From contig NZ_JASJDK010000054.1 in the NCBI RefSeq assembly GCF_030065675.1, positions 1 to 38,268 on the forward strand: a DNA stretch of 38,268 bases, written 5' to 3'. The notes beneath the pieces are model-generated. The model saw only the letters and a program-made list of their open reading frames with translations. It was not told the origin of the DNA and ran no database searches. A program made the translations under genes and the position numbers. Of the stretch, positions 17,366 through 25,656 are shown in pieces (positions within the stretch are counted from its first letter, which is position 1; every line of letters begins with the position of its first letter). This stretch comes from Mastigocoleus sp. MO_188.B34 (GTDB lineage: Bacteria; Cyanobacteriota; Cyanobacteriia; Cyanobacteriales; Nostocaceae).

Positions 17366-17680
17366 ATGATTCTTGAAGTTGCTATTCTGGATATTAAATC
17401 GGATGTCAAAAAAGACATGTGTGATGAATTTGAAGCAGCATTCCAACAAGCCTCAAAAATCATTGCTGCGATACCGGGGTATCTATCCCATGAATTACAA
17501 AAATGTATTGAAGTCCCCAATCGTTACATTCTCCTCGTACGTTGGGAAACACTAGAAGCTCATACTATCGGTTTTCGGGAATCACCAGAATATCAAGAAT
17601 GGAAACGATTACTACATCACTTTTACGATCCATTTCCAGTAGTCGAACACTATTATTCAATTTTGCGATCGGGAATATGA
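17366..17680 (+). CDS. Antibiotic biosynthesis monooxygenase (ABM) domain protein
   Basis: A 104-residue ferredoxin-like dimeric alpha-beta barrel protein. The pattern is typical: beta strand MILEVAILDIK, helix FEAAFQQASKIIAAIPGYL, strand HELQKCIEVPNRYILLVRWE, helix HTIGFRESPEYQEWKRLLHHFY and the closing strand VVEHYYSI. Family members cleave or oxidise aromatic or tetrapyrrole-like substrates without cofactor, or have no known substrate. The ATG is preceded by a G-rich ribosome binding site. It is divergent from GST and converges with the GNAT gene, whose stop is 7 bp away. Confidence 0.88.
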   Translation: MILEVAILDIKSDVKKDMCDEFEAAFQQASKIIAAIPGYLSHELQKCIEVPNRYILLVRWETLEAHTIGFRESPEYQEWKRLLHHFYDPFPVVEHYYSILRSGI

Positions 17681-17687
17681 TATGGAA

Positions 17688-18194
17688 CTATGATGGGCAA
17701 GTAGAAACAGTTAAACAATAAAATAAATTATCCTTTTCCATTACAGGGAAACTAGGAGGTAATTTGGATTTACTCACAGGTAAAAAGCCATTCTTTTCAT
17801 AGAACCTGAGTGCACCTTTGAAGTTACCAATAGTTCCCAAATAGATTTCCCGGACATTGTTAGTTTTAGCATGACTAACTAAAGAATCCATCAGTTTTTT
17901 ACCAATTCCATATTTACCGCGATAATTGACATCTACAAACATTTTTCGTAATGCTAAATAGCAATTATCACCCATGTCAATTGCACCAATAGTTCCAATT
18001 ACATTATCTCCATCTAAAGCAATCCAAAAATTGCCATTACCTTTTTGATAAAAACTAGGAATTATCAGTAAATCTGGTTGTTCCTCTAAAGTAATTGATA
18101 ATCCCAACTCTTGTTGCTGAATCTTCAAAATTAACTCAACAACTTGAGCTTGATACTGATGATGATAAGTAGATATTTTGATTGTATTTGTCAT
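17688..18194 (-). CDS. GNAT-family N-acetyltransferase
   Basis: 168 residues. The acetyl-CoA-binding motif A is FVDVNYRGKYGIGKKLMDSLV (about residues 90-110, with R/G/G pattern RGKYGIGKK). Motif B follows in GALRFYEKNGFLPV. Strand beta4 is IGTIGAIDMGDNCYLALRKMFV. The acceptor cannot be predicted from sequence; the family acetylates small amines, peptides or proteins. It lies 9 bp downstream of the DUF3291 gene on the same strand and is probably cotranscribed with it. Confidence 0.9.
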   Translation of the reverse strand: MTNTIKISTYHHQYQAQVVELILKIQQQELGLSITLEEQPDLLIIPSFYQKGNGNFWIALDGDNVIGTIGAIDMGDNCYLALRKMFVDVNYRGKYGIGKKLMDSLVSHAKTNNVREIYLGTIGNFKGALRFYEKNGFLPVSKSKLPPSFPVMEKDNLFYCLTVSTCPS

Positions 18195-18203
18195 TCTGAA
18201 GCT

Positions 18204-18674
18204 TTAATTTATACTAGTAGGCTCAACTGGTAAAAACTGCTTTTGTAATGAGAACGAATAAACACTTTCACCACGATCATTGAGATATTGCAAACGTTGC
18301 TTTGCTTCATCAACAGTTGGTATATGTCCGATTGGAACCCACCATAGCGCCATATTTTTCCCTTCAGACTTTTGGAACCACTTTTTGCGACCGCGCATTA
18401 CCTCTCCATGCTGACTGCGATACACAAACTGCTTAAAAGCATCAATTGATTCCCAAACTGATAAATTGAAAAGGATTAACTCATCATCATAAGCACGAAT
18501 ACTTGTTGCATTCCCCTCTTGAGCTTGCAGTCTCCACACAAACCCAGGACTTTTATCAGCTAAATTATTAATCGAATCTAATTGCGTCGCAAATCCAGCC
18601 ATAATTGGATCGTCAAGTGGAGCAATCATCCGAGAAATATTAACCTGGGACAAGTGATGAGATTTGTTTACCAT
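18204..18674 (-). CDS. DUF3291 domain protein
   Basis: 156 residues from the preferred ATG at 18674, which has a GGGTGA ribosome binding site 6-7 nt upstream. An upstream ATG at 18710 would add 12 hydrophobic residues without an obvious site. Typical DUF3291 features are the N-terminal VNISRMIAPLDDPIMAGF, SPGFVWRLQ, LFNLSVWESIDAFKQFVYRSQHGEVM and the WWVPIGHIPT segment. The fold is ABM-like. Function is unknown, and a heme- or tetrapyrrole-type ligand role is only a guess from the fold. It leads a two-gene unit with the GNAT gene. Confidence 0.85.
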   Translation of the reverse strand: MVNKSHHLSQVNISRMIAPLDDPIMAGFATQLDSINNLADKSPGFVWRLQAQEGNATSIRAYDDELILFNLSVWESIDAFKQFVYRSQHGEVMRGRKKWFQKSEGKNMALWWVPIGHIPTVDEAKQRLQYLNDRGESVYSFSLQKQFLPVEPTSIN

Positions 18675-18723
18675 AAATTCACCCCATAGATGTACAAACA
18701 GACTTATCAATTACCCATTACTT

Positions 18724-18822
18724 AGGAACGAGAATTTAATAACCTGTAATTCTGAAACCTAGAATTGTGCGTTACGCTGCGCTAACAGCACCCTACTTTT
18801 GCACTTTATTTAATCCACATTC
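18724..18822. repeat. 99-bp dispersed repeat, copy 1
   Basis: Matches 23229-23327 in the same orientation at 88 of 99 positions by hand alignment, without gaps. It includes GTGCGTTACGC...GCTAACAGCACCCTAC, itself an imperfect inverted repeat. It lies upstream of the LysR gene. Confidence 0.85.
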
Positions 18823-18957
18823 TTTATTACTCATTTATCTTCAATCATCTCAACCCTACAATCAAATAAAGGCTTGTATAGTTTTTATAAAAGCTATTTA
18901 TACATATGAGAATCCATTGATACAATCTGTTAGCGGCAATCAAATAAACTTCCACAT

Positions 18958-19848
18958 ATGAAACTCTCTCAACTTCGAGCCGTAGTTGCAGTAGCAGATA
19001 GTGGTAATTTCAGCGAAGCAGCTTTGGAATTACAAATTACCCAACCAGCAATCAGTTATGCAATCGCAACTTTGGAAGAACAATTGGGTGTAGCTTTATT
19101 TGCTAGAGGGCGTCGTGGTGCAGTATTGACACCGGCAGGAGAACGGATTGTATCCCATGCTCGGCAGGCTTTACAGCATTTAGAAATGATGCAACAAGAG
19201 GCAAATATACATAGAGGTTTGCGTGGCGGTCAGGTACGAATTGCTTCCTTTCGTAGTGTTGCAACTCATTTATTACCGAAAGCGATCGCTAAGTTTAACA
19301 AACAATTTCCTGAAGTTTCAGTAAGCATTATCGAGCGTCCACACTTTATTGATATCGAAGATTTTTTACGTCAGGGACGGGCTGATATTGGTACGACATA
19401 TTTACCCACCAGTGACGAGTTTGAAGCTTGGGAAATTCTTCAAGATGAATATGTTGCTCTGCTACCACCAAATAATAAATCTAGAGCGACACAAATTACT
19501 TGGGAAGATTTAGCAGCATATCCGCCAGTTATGCTTCCTGCTTTACCATGTGGAAGACCAATTCATAAACACCTGAAAACTGTTGCACCAATAATGAATA
19601 CTACCAACGAATTTCAGGAAGATTCCACTGTCGTAAGTATGGTAAACCAGGGATTCTCAGCAGCAATTATCCCCCGTTTAGCAGCCGCACCAATTCCTCC
19701 TGAAGTGCAAGTATATAGTTTACCAATACCTCTCCAACGAGTAATTGGAGTCGTGGTTCTTAGGAATGCTCTCCATATTCCAGCGGTTTTTACATTTTTG
19801 GATATGCTCCGGAAGTTTGATTTTAAGGGTTTAGCAAGGGTGATTTAA
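18958..19848 (+). CDS. LysR-family transcriptional regulator
   Basis: 296 residues. The N-terminal winged helix-turn-helix (1-60) is SGNFSEAALELQITQPAISYAIATLEEQLGVALFAR, followed by the linker helix to about 90 and the two-lobed periplasmic-binding-like effector domain (from GGQVRIASFRSVATHLLPKAI). The family controls adjacent or divergent genes with small-molecule co-inducers. Here the upstream divergent gene is DUF3291-GNAT and the downstream gene is ndhK; either may be a target. The ATG directly follows ACAT and no strong ribosome binding site is present. There are no LysR-box sequences I can identify with confidence (T-N11-A sites are too common in AT-rich DNA). Confidence 0.92.
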   Translation: MKLSQLRAVVAVADSGNFSEAALELQITQPAISYAIATLEEQLGVALFARGRRGAVLTPAGERIVSHARQALQHLEMMQQEANIHRGLRGGQVRIASFRSVATHLLPKAIAKFNKQFPEVSVSIIERPHFIDIEDFLRQGRADIGTTYLPTSDEFEAWEILQDEYVALLPPNNKSRATQITWEDLAAYPPVMLPALPCGRPIHKHLKTVAPIMNTTNEFQEDSTVVSMVNQGFSAAIIPRLAAAPIPPEVQVYSLPIPLQRVIGVVVLRNALHIPAVFTFLDMLRKFDFKGLARVI

Positions 19849-19898
19849 ATTTTTCTCTATTGATATTCAAATCAACACAACACATAATTTGCATCATT

Positions 19899-20009
19899 TC
19901 AAGCTTTAAAAGTAAGAATGGGATGCATGCGAGCAACCACTTGAACTAATCCCCCTCGTACTTGAGCATCAATTACTGGTGCGATTGGTTTGTATTTTAT
20001 AGCACAGAT
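19899..20009 (-). pseudogene. C-terminal gene relic, 36 codons
   Basis: An uninterrupted frame without a start codon ends at TGA (19899-19901). The peptide contains KYKPIAPVIDAQVRGG and LVQVVARMHPILTFKA, which look like the tail of a conserved protein, not random AT-rich translation. A stop codon precedes it directly (20010-20012). I cannot name the parent gene. It could also be a chance frame. Confidence 0.3.
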
Positions 20010-20152
20010 TCATTATACAGCATTAATTTTACTAATCCCTTAAGTTAGCACCTTAAAACCTTTATCTTTAATTGTAGTTCTAAAAAAATCATTACAAACT
20101 AAAGATATCAATTATTTCAACCGTGTTTCAGGCTTCTTGCAATAACGCCGAT

Positions 20153-20180
20153 AACTCATCTCTCCGGAGAGTTTTCTTTA
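20153..20180 (+). terminator. Hairpin followed by T-rich tract
   Basis: The perfect palindrome CTCTCCGGAGAG, extended by AACT/AGTT-type pairing, is followed by TTTTCTTTATT. Position (about 110 bp before ndhK, 300 bp after the LysR stop) fits either a late terminator or an attenuator-like leader. Confidence 0.35.
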
Positions 20181-20278
20181 TTATTGTTGCCAATTTAGAC
20201 AAAGATATATATCTCCCTACTGATATCGGGCTAATAGAAAACCCAACTGTTAACTAATAACTAAACTGATATAAAACC

Positions 20279-20968
20279 ATGACTAATACTATTGTTAACC
20301 CTGCGGAAACTCCCCAAGTAACGCAGCAGCTTTCGGAAAACATTATTTTGACAACTTTAGATGATTTGTATAACTGGGCGAAAATGTCCAGTTTATACCC
20401 CATGATGTTTGGTACGGCTTGCTGTTTTATGGAATTTATGGCAGCTTATGCTTCCCGCTTTGATATGGAAAGGTACGGCATGATACCTCGTGCCACCCCC
20501 AGACAAGCAGATTTACTGATTACTGCGGGAACTATCACCATGAAGTATGCACCTAATTTAGTGCGTCTTTACGAACAAATGCCAGAACCCAAATACGTAA
20601 TTGCTATGGGCGCTTGTACCATTACTGGAGGTATGTTTAGTATAGATTCTCCCAGCGCCGTTCGGGGTGTAGATAAATTAATTCCAGTCGATGTTTATAT
20701 CCCTGGATGTCCTCCCAGACCAGAAGCTGTAGTTGATGCAGTTATTAAATTACGGAAAAAAATTGCCAACCAAAGCATTCAAGAATTATCACAACTGCAG
20801 CAAACCCATCGTTATTACAGTACTCGTCATAAAATGAAAGTAGTATCACCAATTAATGATGGTAAATATTTAAACACTGCGACAAGAAATAATCCACCTG
20901 CAAAGATTACTCAAGCTACGGGTTTACCCCTACTATTTACACAGCAGTCAAAGCAAAAAGCTGAATGA
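20279..20968 (+). CDS. ndhK: NDH-1 subunit NdhK (NuoB-like), stand-alone paralogue
   Basis: 229 residues of the NuoB/PSST family, the peripheral-arm subunit that carries the last [4Fe-4S] cluster (N2) next to the plastoquinone site. All four ligands are present: C48 and C49 in [11 protein letters not shown]113 in MGACTITGG, and C144 in IPGCPPRPE. The C-terminal extension ([13 protein letters not shown]...) is cyanobacterial. In most cyanobacteria ndhK lies between ndhC and ndhJ; neither is here, since a COQ4 gene follows. Around the cluster the sequence departs from the usual cyanobacterial form ([32 protein letters not shown], quoted in parts), where the usual form from memory has SSLWPLLFGTACC and IEF. 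It is probably a second, specialised copy used in an alternative NDH-1 complex. Confidence 0.92.
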   Translation: MTNTIVNPAETPQVTQQLSENIILTTLDDLYNWAKMSSLYPMMFGTACCFMEFMAAYASRFDMERYGMIPRATPRQADLLITAGTITMKYAPNLVRLYEQMPEPKYVIAMGACTITGGMFSIDSPSAVRGVDKLIPVDVYIPGCPPRPEAVVDAVIKLRKKIANQSIQELSQLQQTHRYYSTRHKMKVVSPINDGKYLNTATRNNPPAKITQATGLPLLFTQQSKQKAE

Positions 20969-20975
20969 GGAAGTG

Positions 20976-21003
20976 GTAGAGACGCGACATGTCGCGTCTC
21001 TGA
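20976..21003. terminator. GTAGAGACG-family palindrome after ndhK
   Basis: A perfect 22-bp palindrome at 20979-21000 (GAGACGCGACA / TGTCGCGTCTC) lies 10 bp after the ndhK stop. It is a copy of the dispersed palindrome family and can fold into a strong hairpin, so it may limit transcription between ndhK and the COQ4 gene. It lacks a T-run. Confidence 0.5.
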
Positions 21004-21148
21004 AGAAGTCAGAAGTCAGAATTAGATATATCTCGAAACTAAAATTTCTATCTAAAGACTATCCCATTTCTGATTCCTGTCTCTTAGATTCTGCTATGTT
21101 TTGTTTCTTTATTTATGTTTTGTTTGGGAAGTTTATTCAAAAAAACCC

Positions 21149-21760
21149 ATGTTGAATAAAATTAAACAACTCCAAACTGCACTTGCTTACACTAAATCAG
21201 AAAACTATGGCGATTTTGCAATTCTCAAAGCTGATATTTTAGGAGCGAAAGCTTCGCCAGAAATCGCTGATAAATTAACGAATGTTGCAGGATATTATCC
21301 CAAAATAAATTTAGATGAATTAATTCAGTATCCTCCTGGAACTTTTGGGAGAGAATACGCCGAACATATGAAATTAAATAATCTCAAACCCTTAAATATA
21401 AGTCCAGAATTAGAAGAAGTTGCGAAGCGTAATGTATTTGCTTTGCGATATGTGATTACCCACGATATTTTTCATGTATTACTAGGCTTTGATACTAGCT
21501 ACGCTGGAGAAATTGGTGTTTTAAGTTTTGCGGTAGCTCAAAATTACAGTAAATCACAAAAAATTAGCCTTTGGTTTGCAAAATTACTGTATCCTATTCT
21601 CGCTCCAAAACAAATAAAAGGGATTTTTTCTAACCTCAAAAAAGGTAGAGAATTAGGAGAAAAAGCAGAATTTTTACTAGGCTATCGCTTTGAAGAACAT
21701 TGGAAAGAACCAGTTCATCAAATTAAATCTCTACTGGGACTATCAGAAATAAAAATCTAA
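21149..21760 (+). CDS. COQ4-family protein
   Basis: 203 residues from the ATG at 21149; a frame open further upstream (21101) begins in repeat-poor but noncoding-looking sequence and adds an unlikely N-terminus. The family metal motif HDxxH-x11-E is complete: H105, D106, H109 and E121 in THDIFHVLLGFDTSYAGE. The preceding PPGTFGREYAEHM is also characteristic. In mitochondria and some bacteria COQ4 acts in ubiquinone ring modification and complex assembly. Cyanobacteria make plastoquinone, so the substrate here must differ or the protein serves a quinone- or lipid-binding role. It lies between ndhK and a P450 on the same strand, 180 and 75 bp apart. Confidence 0.85.
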   Translation: MLNKIKQLQTALAYTKSENYGDFAILKADILGAKASPEIADKLTNVAGYYPKINLDELIQYPPGTFGREYAEHMKLNNLKPLNISPELEEVAKRNVFALRYVITHDIFHVLLGFDTSYAGEIGVLSFAVAQNYSKSQKISLWFAKLLYPILAPKQIKGIFSNLKKGRELGEKAEFLLGYRFEEHWKEPVHQIKSLLGLSEIKI

Positions 21761-21835
21761 TGTTCTAAAGACGATTGCTATTACTATTTTCTCTATATTT
21801 TAAATCTCTAAACAAATAGTTCAACTACAAAAATC

Positions 21836-23215
21836 ATGACTACAGCAACACCAAACTCTACAATTCAAAATCCCATCAAAACACTCCCACGCCCACATGA
21901 ATCAATATGGTATCAAACTATTTGGGGTATAGCCAAACCAGTGAGTTACTTTGACACCATGCAAAAACGCTATGGAGATATATTTGTCACACCTCAATTT
22001 GCTGGACTTCCACCCCAAGTAATTATTAGTAATCCTCAGGCGATCCAAAAAATTTTTACCGCCGATGCTTCTATGTTCCAATCTGGATTAGGAAACCAGA
22101 TGATCCAGCCAATTGTTGGCGATCTTTCTTTATTATTAATGGATGGCGATCGCCACCTACAAAAGCGTAAATTATTAATGCCTCCTTTTCATGGGGAACG
22201 AATGAAGACTTACGGAACAACCATTCGTGAAATTACTCGCAAAGTAACGGAAAAATTAACCGTAGGAGAAAAATTTATTGTCCGTCCTTTAATGCAAGAA
22301 ATTTCCTTAAATGTCATTCTTCGTACTATTTTTGGGCTTAAGGAAGGTAAAAGATATCAACAAATAGAACATGCTCTAATTGGGATGTTAGATATTTTTG
22401 ATAATCCTTTAAATGCAAGTTTTCTATTTTTTAAACCACTACAAAAAAATCTAGGGTTTGTAACTCCTTGGGGAAGATTTATTCAAAAACGAAAATCACT
22501 AGATAAATTGCTTTATCAAGAAATTCGCGAACGACGCGCTCAAAAAGAACACACCGGTGAAGATATTTTAAGTTTATTATTATCAGCGCGGGATGAAAAT
22601 GGCGAAGGAATGACAGATGAGGAACTACGCGACGAATTAATGACGATGTTATTTGCCGGACATGAAACAACTGCAAATGCATTAACTTGGGCTTTATATT
22701 GGATTCACTATATTCCGGAAGTAAAGGAAAAATTACTGCAAGAATTAAGTTCCATCGATGCTGAAAATATAGATGCGATGGAAATAATGGGATTACCTTA
22801 TCTAAATGCAGTTTGTTCGGAAACTCTGCGAATTTACCCCATTGCCTTCTTTACTTTAATACGAATTTTACAAGCACCGATGGAATTAATGGGTTATGAA
22901 TTCTCCCCGGGTACACCGTTAGCACCATGTATTTATTTAACCCACCACAACCCAGATATTTATCCCGAAGCGAAAAAATTTAAACCAGAAAGATTTTTGG
23001 AAAGAAAGTTTTCTCCCTATGAATATCTACCTTTTGGTGGTGGTAGTCGTAGGTGTTTGGGTTCGGCATTCGCAATGTTTGAAATGAAACTAGCACTTGT
23101 AACTATACTATCAAAATATTCCCTTAAACTTGCACAGAAACGTCCCGTGAAAGCTGTACGTAGAGGAATTGTATTTACACCTTCAGGCGGAGTGTGTTTG
23201 ACAGTGGACAGTTAA
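21836..23215 (+). CDS. Cytochrome P450, CYP110-like
   Basis: A 459-residue soluble P450. Motifs: the I-helix oxygen-activation site AGHETTAN (274-281), the ExxR pair in ETLR (E329, R332), the PERF meander (384-387) and the heme loop PFGGGSRRCLGSA with axial Cys407. The N-terminus (LPRPHESIWYQTIWGIAKPVSYF) has the PPGP-like lead of the cyanobacterial CYP110 family, members of which oxidise fatty acids, alkanes or terpenoids. There is no membrane anchor. It is 75 bp after the COQ4 gene and possibly cotranscribed. Electron donors are likely ferredoxin/FNR; a [2Fe-2S] ferredoxin is encoded at 27317-27685 but not in the same unit. Confidence 0.93.
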   Translation: MTTATPNSTIQNPIKTLPRPHESIWYQTIWGIAKPVSYFDTMQKRYGDIFVTPQFAGLPPQVIISNPQAIQKIFTADASMFQSGLGNQMIQPIVGDLSLLLMDGDRHLQKRKLLMPPFHGERMKTYGTTIREITRKVTEKLTVGEKFIVRPLMQEISLNVILRTIFGLKEGKRYQQIEHALIGMLDIFDNPLNASFLFFKPLQKNLGFVTPWGRFIQKRKSLDKLLYQEIRERRAQKEHTGEDILSLLLSARDENGEGMTDEELRDELMTMLFAGHETTANALTWALYWIHYIPEVKEKLLQELSSIDAENIDAMEIMGLPYLNAVCSETLRIYPIAFFTLIRILQAPMELMGYEFSPGTPLAPCIYLTHHNPDIYPEAKKFKPERFLERKFSPYEYLPFGGGSRRCLGSAFAMFEMKLALVTILSKYSLKLAQKRPVKAVRRGIVFTPSGGVCLTVDS

Positions 23216-23228
23216 CAGGTAACTGATA

Positions 23229-23327
23229 AGGAATGAGAATTTAATAGCCTATAATTCTGAAATTTGGAATGGTGCGTTACGCGATGCTAACAGCACCCTA
23301 CTTTTGTACTTTATTTAATCCACATTC
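23229..23327. repeat. 99-bp dispersed repeat, copy 2
   Basis: The second copy of the element at 18724-18822 (11 mismatches in 99, no gaps). It begins 14 bp after the P450 stop. The inner GGTGCGTTACGC...GCTAACAGCACC section can form a weak hairpin. Confidence 0.85.
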
Positions 23328-23384
23328 CTAAGTGATACCTGATAACTGTAGCTCATAAGGGCGTGACGTTACCCATAAATTGGT

Positions 23385-24599
23385 TTACTTAAGTGACTCG
23401 ATCGCGGGGGGCGAACCATCAGATTTTACCCAAGCTATTTGAGCAATATCATGACTGTTAGCATATTCTCGAATATATTCGGCATCCTTTTCTTCTAATT
23501 GGATTTCTACCCTCACTAAATGGGTTGAGCTTCGCAGTCTTTCTGCATAAGCAAGAGCTGCAGCATAAGCTTGGGAGGATTGAGGTACCACCAGCCAATG
23601 GCTTGGGGGGATGTTCTGCGGTAATTGCTGACTCGAAAGCAATAATTGATGTAAATCTTCAATAAATACTGAGAAACCAATACCAGGAATATCTTCTTTC
23701 TGGGGATGATACAGCCCCATCAATCGGTCGTAGCGACCACCACGACCTAAAACCTGTGATTGAGATTCAGTATCACCAATAACTTGAAAAACAATACCGG
23801 TATAATAATCTATGGTTTGAATTAAGCTTAGATCGAGAATTAATGAAAAATTTCCTTGGGATCCCAATAAATCAACAAGGGACTTTAAATTATTAACTGC
23901 TAATTGTTGCGGTTCGTCTAAATCTAACTCACTAACTTGCTGTAAAACTTCCTTTGGATCGCCCCGCAAATCCAGTAAAATTCTTGCCCGTTCTCGCAGT
24001 TCGTCGCTTAAAGGTAAATTATCGATAGTGATACGATCCAAATGTGCGATCGCACTACGAACTTCAGGTTGTAAATCTTCAGGAAAAACAGAAAGAAGCG
24101 AGCGTGTAATACCCGCTTCTCCCAATATTAAATGCCAACTTTTTAAACCTACAGCTTCCAAGCAATCTGCAAGTAACAGCAAGATTTCGGCATCAGCGAG
24201 TAAACCACCTCCACCCAAGAGTTCTACCCCAGCTTGATAAAACTCATGTTGGCGATTGTGTCTGAGTTCGCCGCTGCGTTGAAACACATTGGCGTTATAG
24301 TAAAGGCGCTGAGGATAGGTCACCCCAGCCATTCTTGTAACCGCCGTCCGAGCAATGGAAGCAGTCAGTTCCGGGCGTAAACCCAATTCCTCATTTTCAT
24401 CACTTTGTAATTGAATTACCGCTGAACGCCCAATAGCTCCCTTCGCCATTAGGGTATCCATACGTTCCAAGGTCGAGGTAATAATCTTGTGATATCCCCA
24501 ACGGTGAAATACCTGCTGTATTCGTTCTTCGATCCAGGTTTTTTGAGTTACATCTAAGGGTAATAGATCCCTAGCTCCCGCCGGAGGTTGATACACCAT
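23385..24599 (-). CDS. hisZ: ATP phosphoribosyltransferase regulatory subunit HisZ
   Basis: 404 residues from the ATG at 24599; an ATG at 24632 would run into the preceding gene. The protein is a class II aminoacyl-tRNA synthetase fold related to HisRS but without a full catalytic set. Seen are PPAGARDLLPLD, motif 2-like LRPELTASIARTAVTRM and RLYYNANVFQRSGELRHNRQHEFYQAGVELLG, and motif 3-like GIGFSVFIEDLHQLL. HisZ binds short-form HisG and makes it feedback-sensitive in the first step of histidine synthesis. The C-terminal anticodon-binding-like end (WLVVPQSSQAYAAALAYAERLR) is present. The start codon is 1 nt after the TAA of the J-domain gene (TAA-A-ATG), so the two genes are almost certainly translated together. 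Confidence 0.93.
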   Translation of the reverse strand: MVYQPPAGARDLLPLDVTQKTWIEERIQQVFHRWGYHKIITSTLERMDTLMAKGAIGRSAVIQLQSDENEELGLRPELTASIARTAVTRMAGVTYPQRLYYNANVFQRSGELRHNRQHEFYQAGVELLGGGGLLADAEILLLLADCLEAVGLKSWHLILGEAGITRSLLSVFPEDLQPEVRSAIAHLDRITIDNLPLSDELRERARILLDLRGDPKEVLQQVSELDLDEPQQLAVNNLKSLVDLLGSQGNFSLILDLSLIQTIDYYTGIVFQVIGDTESQSQVLGRGGRYDRLMGLYHPQKEDIPGIGFSVFIEDLHQLLLSSQQLPQNIPPSHWLVVPQSSQAYAAALAYAERLRSSTHLVRVEIQLEEKDAEYIREYANSHDIAQIAWVKSDGSPPAIESLK

Positions 24600-24600
24600 T

Positions 24601-25578
24601 TTATTTTTTCTTTCCACCAAACAAACCGCCAAACAAACCGTTCCCTCCAGATTTATTTGGTTGTTTTGTCCCGGTATTTAGCTTCGCCGCAGACTTAGCA
24701 CTACCGGGTTTTTTACCTAAAATCTGTTCAATTTTACGTTTTCCCGCTAACGCTTGTTCGTCTTTGGGGTCCAATTGTAGGGTTCGGTCAAAATGGACTT
24801 TAGCCATCTTGATTTGATTTTGCTTTAAATAGACCACTCCAAGCAAGCTATGACAACAGCTATTATTTGGTTCTAATTTCAGAGCATCTTGTAATTCTAC
24901 CCTGGCTAATGCCAGTTGGTTTTTATTAATTAGCTCTTGAGCACGGCGAATATACTGACTAGTCGCTGAAAGTTCTGCTGAAGGTGTTGATAGTGAATTT
25001 TTGGTTGAATTTTTTGGCGATGAAGACGTGAGTGGCGAAGATGAAGTATTATTGTGATTCTGAGGTGATGCTGTAGTTGGTGCAGGTGGCGAAAAAGTTT
25101 TCCCGCCATTTCGCATTAAATAAACCACATTTAATTCACTAATTTGGGCAATTTTTTCTAAAACTTGCTGCAAAGAATCGTACTGTGCCGTTGCCATATT
25201 TGCGATCGCACTTTGATAAAGATGATCAATATTAGGAGCGCTAGCCAATTGTCTAGCTCCATCAGTATCTAATTGTACGGAAGCAGATTCTTGAATTAAG
25301 CGTCTACTCATTTGTGTTAGTATAGCAATATACTCGGCACGAGAACGTTCATGAGAAAGCTGTTCGTATGCTGGATTAACTAATTTTGAGAGTAAATCGC
25401 TAGCCAACTGTTTTTCTATAGTGCTACCAGAAGCACAGCGATCGGGGTGCAAACGTCGCGCAATTTTGAGGTAACGCTTACGAATTTCCTTGGGATCCGC
25501 ATCCACAGGAATGCCTAAAACAGCATGATGATCAGTCAAATCGTATTTGAATAACCCGCGTTCGATTCTAAAAGACAT
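24601..25578 (-). CDS. J-domain protein with C-terminal TPRs
   Basis: 325 residues. The N-terminal J-domain (about 12-85) has the HPD motif in LHPDRCAS, preceded by DHHAVLGIPVDADPKEIRKRYLKIAR, so it should stimulate an Hsp70 (DnaK). A Ser/Thr/Asn-rich linker (about 165-205) follows. Two TPR-like units then lie at about 210-285 (AQELINKNQLALARVELQDAL, CCHSLLGVVYLKQNQIKMAKVHFDR). The C-terminus is basic and Gly-rich (LFGGLFGGKKK). There is no zinc finger, so it is a type III J-protein, likely an Hsp70 co-chaperone with its own client or partner. It precedes hisZ by one nucleotide, a pairing with no obvious functional link. Confidence 0.9.
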   Translation of the reverse strand: MSFRIERGLFKYDLTDHHAVLGIPVDADPKEIRKRYLKIARRLHPDRCASGSTIEKQLASDLLSKLVNPAYEQLSHERSRAEYIAILTQMSRRLIQESASVQLDTDGARQLASAPNIDHLYQSAIANMATAQYDSLQQVLEKIAQISELNVVYLMRNGGKTFSPPAPTTASPQNHNNTSSSPLTSSSPKNSTKNSLSTPSAELSATSQYIRRAQELINKNQLALARVELQDALKLEPNNSCCHSLLGVVYLKQNQIKMAKVHFDRTLQLDPKDEQALAGKRKIEQILGKKPGSAKSAAKLNTGTKQPNKSGGNGLFGGLFGGKKK

Positions 25579-25656
25579 TTTTGCAGTTATCGTAGCCGAT
25601 AGATTTTGTCTAGTTTACTCTCATTTCAAAAAAATGTAAGATAAATGACATCTTAA

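Larger units (their letters stand above)
19849..20278. other. Intergenic region upstream of ndhK
   Basis: A 430-bp gap. It contains a coding-like relic on the minus strand (19899-20009) and a CTCTCCGGAGAG palindrome (20160-20171) followed by TTTTCTTTATT, which looks like a terminator or leader hairpin on the + strand. The ndhK promoter should lie between the hairpin and 20278; no clear motif is seen. Confidence 0.45.

Noticed and set aside
24597-24632. ATG 24632 as the hisZ start
   Set aside because: It would overlap the J-domain gene and add residues unlike HisZ; the ATG at 24599 gives the expected MVYQPPAGARDLLP start.
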